The notes under the pieces: generated by a model | What the model was told of the DNA's origin: nothing | Databases searched by the model: none | Seen by the model: only the letters and a program-made list of their open reading frames with translations | In this document: piece after piece, positions 30,294 through 32,927 of the stretch | Numbering within the stretch: the stretch's first letter is position 1 | Layout of the letters: each line of letters opens with the position of its first letter | Made by a program: the position numbers and the translations under genes | Origin: Spirochaetaceae bacterium | Lineage (GTDB): Bacteria > Spirochaetota > Spirochaetia > WRBN01 | Reading direction: 5' to 3' | Assembly: GCA_009784515.1 (NCBI GenBank) | Contig: WRBN01000010.1 | Location: 1 to 32,927 of the forward strand | DNA: 32,927 nucleotides

Positions 30294-30947
30294 ATGAGTT
30301 TTAATAAAGGGTTTACTTGGGGATTAGGCCGTAATGCAGCTAACGACTTATGGTATGGAGCCGAGCGTAGACAAGCTAAGCTTGAAAAAGCTAAAACTAA
30401 TGACCAAAAAATAAGGGAACGCCAGCTTGTATTTGATAATGCGGTGGCCGATTTGCAGGAAAACTATGCTACCGAGTATGCGGTGCATAAATTAGTAGTA
30501 AAGCAAGTAATGCACTTATTTTTAAGGCAAGAAAAGATAGATAACGAGTACACTAGCCAAAAGGCTGCTCAAGAAGCTGCTAAGTATATAAAACGTGAGC
30601 TAAAACCGCAAATTTTTTCTAGCATATTGTTAAACTTTACTGCAACAGAGCTTAAGGCAAAACCATCTTTTATTCCACCAATTATTAGATTTATATTTAT
30701 AAGTTTTTTAGGCTTAATGGCTGCTGACTTATCTTTTATCCAATGGCCTCCGCTAGCTGCTATTATAGTAGTATATGCCTTACTTTCCTCTATCCGTAAA
30801 TTTTACTCTAAAAGGGTTACCCGTGTAATGTGGCTTAAAATGATAGGATTGTCTAAAGAAGATATAATATTATTTGATAAACTGCCGCGTAGCGAAAAGA
30901 AAAGCATTGAGGTTGATAAAGCCGGCAGGCCAATATTTAATAGATAA
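30294..30947 (+). CDS. Two-helix membrane protein of unknown function
   Basis: The 217-residue product has a charged, helical N-terminal half (AERRQAKLEKAKTNDQKIRE, YIKRELKPQIFSS). A pair of membrane helices follows at about 128-160 (PPIIRFIFISFLGLMAADLS, PPLAAIIVVYALLS), then a basic C-terminal tail. It starts with a Gly/Asn-rich motif (MSFNKGFTWGLGRNAANDLW). It has its own promoter and ribosome-binding site and so is probably expressed in the integrated state. I do not recognise it. Confidence 0.6.
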   Translation: MSFNKGFTWGLGRNAANDLWYGAERRQAKLEKAKTNDQKIRERQLVFDNAVADLQENYATEYAVHKLVVKQVMHLFLRQEKIDNEYTSQKAAQEAAKYIKRELKPQIFSSILLNFTATELKAKPSFIPPIIRFIFISFLGLMAADLSFIQWPPLAAIIVVYALLSSIRKFYSKRVTRVMWLKMIGLSKEDIILFDKLPRSEKKSIEVDKAGRPIFNR

Positions 30948-30957
30948 TAACTAAAAT

Positions 30958-31275
30958 TTAAACTATTAACTCACGTACTTTACTTATATATTCTGGGCTT
31001 TGCAGCAGCATGGCATTAATAGCCTCTTCTCTTAGCTTAATCAGCTCTTCTTCTACCCGTTGTTTTTCTTGCGCTTCTTCATCGGTTACCCAGCAATTTT
31101 CTTGGTTATCCCACTTAGCAAAGGGGATACCTTTGGGGCTAAGCAAAGTTTCATCACTGCTTGGCGCATCGCCTAGTTCTAAAATTTTACGGTATTTTAA
31201 AGTATACTTATGGTATACTTCTTTGCCGCGCAGCGACCGCCATATTACCTTAATATCTTTTTTTTGCTGAGGCAT
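30958..31275 (-). CDS. Hypothetical protein, weakly like phage tail-fibre assembly proteins
   Basis: The 105-residue product has a basic start (MPQQKKDIKVIWRSLRGKEV), a middle part FAKWDNQENCWVTDEEAQEK and a helical end. The 'W....WV.DEEA' layout is seen in tail-fibre assembly and similar small phage proteins, but it is too general for a firm call. AAGGT precedes the ATG. It is convergent with the 30294 gene and lies next to the right end of the element. Confidence 0.45.
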   Translation of the reverse strand: MPQQKKDIKVIWRSLRGKEVYHKYTLKYRKILELGDAPSSDETLLSPKGIPFAKWDNQENCWVTDEEAQEKQRVEEELIKLREEAINAMLLQSPEYISKVRELIV

Positions 31276-31300
31276 AACTACCTTATCGACCTACTTTTTG

Positions 31301-31324
31301 AAAAAGTGAACAAAGGTGGTGAAC
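31301..31324. repeat. Right subterminal repeats
   Basis: AAAAAGTGAAC (31301-31311) is the inverse of 24887-24897 near the left end, and GTGAAC recurs at 31319-31324. Both lie between the last gene and the right att repeat. Confidence 0.5.
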
Positions 31325-31377
31325 AAGGTAGCTATTTGATTTGTAAATCTTTTAATTAAAAAAACTTACAAATTGTG

Positions 31378-31395
31378 TTAGGCGGAGAGGGAGGG
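31378..31395. repeat. attR-like 18-bp repeat in the tRNA-Ser 3' end
   Basis: Identical to 24768-24785. It covers the last 13 bases of tRNA-Ser(GCU) and 5 bases beyond it, so the tRNA stays intact after integration. Confidence 0.82.
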
Positions 31396-31470
31396 ATTCG
31401 AACCCTCGGCACCCTTGTGAGGTGCAACTCCTTAGCAGGGAGACCGATTCGGCCACTCTCGCACCTCTCC
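31383..31470 (-). tRNA. tRNA-Ser (anticodon GCU)
   Basis: The minus strand gives an 88-base class II tRNA with acceptor GGAGAGG/CCTCTCC, discriminator G, anticodon loop CTGCTAA (GCU), a long variable arm and T-arm GGGTTCGAATCCC. CCA is not encoded. Its 3' end is the integration site of the element. Confidence 0.95.
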
Positions 31471-31486
31471 GTTATTATAAACCGAG

Positions 31487-31571
31487 CGGAGAAGGTGGGA
31501 TTCGAACCCACGGAAGCTCTCACCTCGACGGTTTTCAAGACCGCTTCCTTAAACCACTCGGACACTTCTCC
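31487..31571 (-). tRNA. tRNA-Ser (anticodon UGA)
   Basis: The minus strand gives an 85-base class II tRNA with acceptor GGAGAAG/CTTCTCC, discriminator G, anticodon arm GCGGT-CTTGAAA-ACCGT (UGA), a long variable arm and T-arm GTGGGTTCGAATCCCAC. It lies 16 bases upstream of tRNA-Ser(GCU), in the same transcript. Confidence 0.95.
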
Positions 31572-31586
31572 AGCAGAAGTTATGGT

Positions 31587-31615
31587 AGTTTACACAACTT
31601 TACCGCTTATGTCAA
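31587..31615 (-). promoter_or_regulatory. Promoter of the tRNA-Ser genes
   Basis: On the minus strand TTGACA (31615-31610) and TAAACT (31592-31587) are 17 bases apart, about 16 bases before the first tRNA. Confidence 0.75.
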
Positions 31616-31673
31616 GAGCTTTTTAATTAAGAACAGTAAAAATGTCTTTTTAATTTTTAATTACCCACCGCCC

Positions 31674-31703
31674 TTGACTTTGCCTTAAGCAAACTGCTAA
31701 AAT
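31674..31703 (+). promoter_or_regulatory. Promoter of the rhomboid-like gene
   Basis: TTGACT and TAAAAT are 18 bases apart. The -10 ends 6 bases before the ATG at 31710, which has no ribosome-binding site, so the message is probably leaderless. Confidence 0.65.
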
Positions 31704-31709
31704 ATTATT

Positions 31710-32312
31710 ATGGTTACAAACAATCCTATTTATTCATCTAAAGCTACTATATTTTTAATAATTTTATATTTAGCCGTCTATTTGGCTAATAGCTTAGCTT
31801 TAAATATAACTTCTTTATTTAATTTTAACATCTTTGCTATTTTTAACGGCCAGTGGTGGCGGCTTTTTACTTATCCTTTTTTTGACCCACTCTTTGTTTT
31901 TTCGCTCTTAGGCTTACTTTTCTTTGGCTCTATCCTCGAACGTTTACTTGGCCCTGCACAGCTGCTTTTAATCTTCTTTAGCATAGCAGCCATTAACGGC
32001 TTAGCAGCTATAGCTTTATACGCTATAGGCTTTATAGCCCCTATCTTTGCTTTAAGCCTTTTTCACGCTTATTATATTATGCTGGCTGCCGTTATCTTTG
32101 CTCCGCAATTTACTATAAGTTTAATGGGGATAACTCAAGTTAACATTCGTTTAATTGTTATCTTTTTTTGCATTTACCTTATTATTACAATGCGTTTATT
32201 TTTAGCCCCGCTGCTTTTAGCGTATTTAGCTTTATCGTCGCTTATTATTATGCTGCTCTTAGGTTTACTTTACCGCTTTAATCCCTTTAAACGGCTCATC
32301 AGCCGCAATTAA
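31710..32312 (+). CDS. Rhomboid-like membrane protein without the catalytic GxSG motif
   Basis: The 200-residue protein has about six membrane helices and the rhomboid landmark GQWWRLFTYPFFDP followed by LLGLLFFGSILERLLGPAQL, in the right place after the first helix. Active rhomboids have a GxSG serine motif at the start of helix 4; the matching region here reads APIFALSLFHAY, with no GxSG. It is therefore probably a pseudoprotease or a distant rhomboid-fold protein. It has its own promoter, divergent from the tRNA promoter, and is followed by a bidirectional terminator shared with flaB. Confidence 0.65.
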   Translation: MVTNNPIYSSKATIFLIILYLAVYLANSLALNITSLFNFNIFAIFNGQWWRLFTYPFFDPLFVFSLLGLLFFGSILERLLGPAQLLLIFFSIAAINGLAAIALYAIGFIAPIFALSLFHAYYIMLAAVIFAPQFTISLMGITQVNIRLIVIFFCIYLIITMRLFLAPLLLAYLALSSLIIMLLLGLLYRFNPFKRLISRN

Positions 32313-32324
32313 GAAGTAAAAATT

Positions 32325-32352
32325 AAAAAAGCCTCCGTAAGGAGGCTTTTAA
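32325..32352. terminator. Bidirectional terminator between the rhomboid-like gene and flaB
   Basis: The stem GCCTCC/GGAGGC with a 4-base loop is flanked by six A's and four T's. It serves the plus-strand gene ending at 32312 and minus-strand flaB ending at 32376. Confidence 0.85.
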
Positions 32353-32375
32353 AAGTTAATAACTTGTAACTAAAA

Positions 32376-32927
32376 TTAGTTAAGCAAGCTAAGAACACCT
32401 TGAGTACGCGTGTTAGCTTGTGCCAGCATAGCAATACCGCTCTGCATAAGAATGTTGTCGCGGGTAAGCTCAACGGCACCGGCTGCCATGTCTTGGTCTC
32501 TAATTTGGCTTTCGCTAAATTGTAGGTTTTGGGCGGCATTCATTTGGGCATTTACAAGCATTTCCATACGGTTTTGGAAAGCGCCTAAATCGGCGCGTTG
32601 CCTGTTAATTAAATCCAAAGCGCCGTCAAGGGTCCCAATGGCTTGGTTAGCGGCATCGGTGCTATCGTATACTAAACCTTCAATTTGTAAAGCGGCTGCA
32701 CTCATATCGCGCACATCAACGCTAATGCGTTGGTCCATGTTAGCGCCAATGTGGCCTACTAAAGAAGCTCCACCATTAGCGCCATCGATGCTACCGTCAA
32801 GGATTTGCATGCCGTTAAATTGTGATTGCTCGGCAATGCGGTTTACTTCCTGAATTAACTGGCTAATTTCGGCCTGAATGTTTACACGGTCGCTGTCGCT
32901 GTAAATACCGTTAGCGGCTTGCACAGC
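32376..32927 (-). CDS. flaB: FlaB-type periplasmic flagellin (N-terminal part outside the window)
   Basis: The frame is open to the window edge and encodes the last 183 residues of a flagellin of about 286. It contains AVQAANGIYSDSDRVNIQAE and IAEQSQFNGMQILDG, the middle of spirochaete FlaB. It ends in the conserved C-terminal helix NILMQSGIAMLAQANTRTQG followed by VLSLLN. FlaB forms the core of the periplasmic flagellar filament. The true start lies beyond 32927; GTG at 32924 is an internal Val codon. Confidence 0.93.
   Translation of the reverse strand, partial: AVQAANGIYSDSDRVNIQAEISQLIQEVNRIAEQSQFNGMQILDGSIDGANGGASLVGHIGANMDQRISVDVRDMSAAALQIEGLVYDSTDAANQAIGTLDGALDLINRQRADLGAFQNRMEMLVNAQMNAAQNLQFSESQIRDQDMAAGAVELTRDNILMQSGIAMLAQANTRTQGVLSLLN

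Larger units (their letters stand above)
24768..31395. mobile_element. Integrated phage-like element in the 3' end of tRNA-Ser
   Basis: About 6.6 kb bounded by the exact 18-bp repeat. Its content is accessory: lysis genes, antirepressor remnant, HTH protein, ribbon-helix-helix protein, tiny membrane peptides, toxin-antitoxin modules and unknown proteins. Near each end, inside the repeats, an 11-bp sequence AAAAAGTGAAC occurs in inverted orientation (24887-24897 and 31301-31311). I see no tyrosine or serine recombinase and no packaging, capsid, tail or replication gene. It may therefore be a decayed prophage, a satellite mobilised in trans, or a domesticated lysis island. The boundaries rest on the repeat; the integrated nature is inferred. 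Confidence 0.8.

Noticed and set aside
31375-31688. Reading frames crossing the tRNA-Ser genes on both strands
   Set aside because: They translate tRNA cloverleaf sequence (for example GGIRTHG-type peptides), a known artefact of tRNA genes.
1-32927. CRISPR array or rRNA genes
   Set aside because: No regularly spaced repeats and no rRNA-like sequence were seen anywhere in the window.

Overview
The window looks like a chromosome segment of a treponeme-like spirochaete. It has the C-terminal end of a FlaB periplasmic flagellin, a FlaA-type filament sheath protein (here doubled), an Rnf operon, many signal-peptide lipoproteins and LPP20-type envelope proteins. Housekeeping genes include recC, mnmG, thiI, rpmB and an RluA-type pseudouridine synthase. 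Stop usage is standard, and many promoters are close to the sigma-70 consensus.

Layout: (1) 1-7.7 kb: the first 942 codons of recC and mnmG on the minus strand, then a large exported beta-barrel-like protein on plus, convergent with an RluA-family gene. (2) 7.7-13.7 kb: a minus-strand operon rnfC-rnfD-(31-aa peptide)-rnfE-rnfA-rnfB followed by a GH57-like gene. The Rnf complex looks stripped of its flavins: the RnfG position holds only one membrane helix, RnfD lacks the SGAT flavinylation motif, and RnfC has lost its glycine-rich FMN/NADH loop. The GH57-like protein has lost its catalytic residues. (3) 13.8-18.6 kb: the double FlaA gene with a perfect consensus promoter, a lipoprotein without a normal start codon, rpmB, a YgjV-like membrane protein with a coiled-coil tail, and thiI. 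(4) 18.8-23.1 kb: a plus-strand envelope cluster (CsgG-like, small beta-barrel, LPP20 lipoprotein and two more exported proteins) behind a strong promoter and a long leader able to form competing hairpins. (5) 23.5-24.7 kb: an orphan histidine kinase and tRNA-Arg.

(6) 24,768-31,395: an integrated element bounded by an exact 18-bp repeat, one copy of which is the 3' end of a tRNA-Ser gene. It appears to have split a tRNA-Ser(UGA)-Ser(GCU)-Arg operon, and it carries an outward promoter that can drive the separated tRNA-Arg. Inside are an apparently complete phage-type lysis module (putative cysteine-peptidase endolysin, coiled-coil membrane protein, holin, overlapping spanin pair), a divergent operator/promoter switch between a frameshifted AntA-type antirepressor and a small HTH protein, tiny membrane peptides with a ribbon-helix-helix regulator, a lipoprotein, two related RelE/HigB-type toxin-antitoxin modules with remnants between them, and two unknown proteins. 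I see no integrase and no capsid, tail or replication gene.

(7) 31.4-32.9 kb: two tRNA-Ser genes with their promoter, a rhomboid-like membrane protein without the catalytic serine motif, and the 3' part of flaB running off the window.

The strongest candidates for something undescribed are the flavin-poor Rnf complex with its linked dead GH57 homologue, and the lysis-only element with its switch. All functional calls come from reading translations and motifs by eye; no database search was run.
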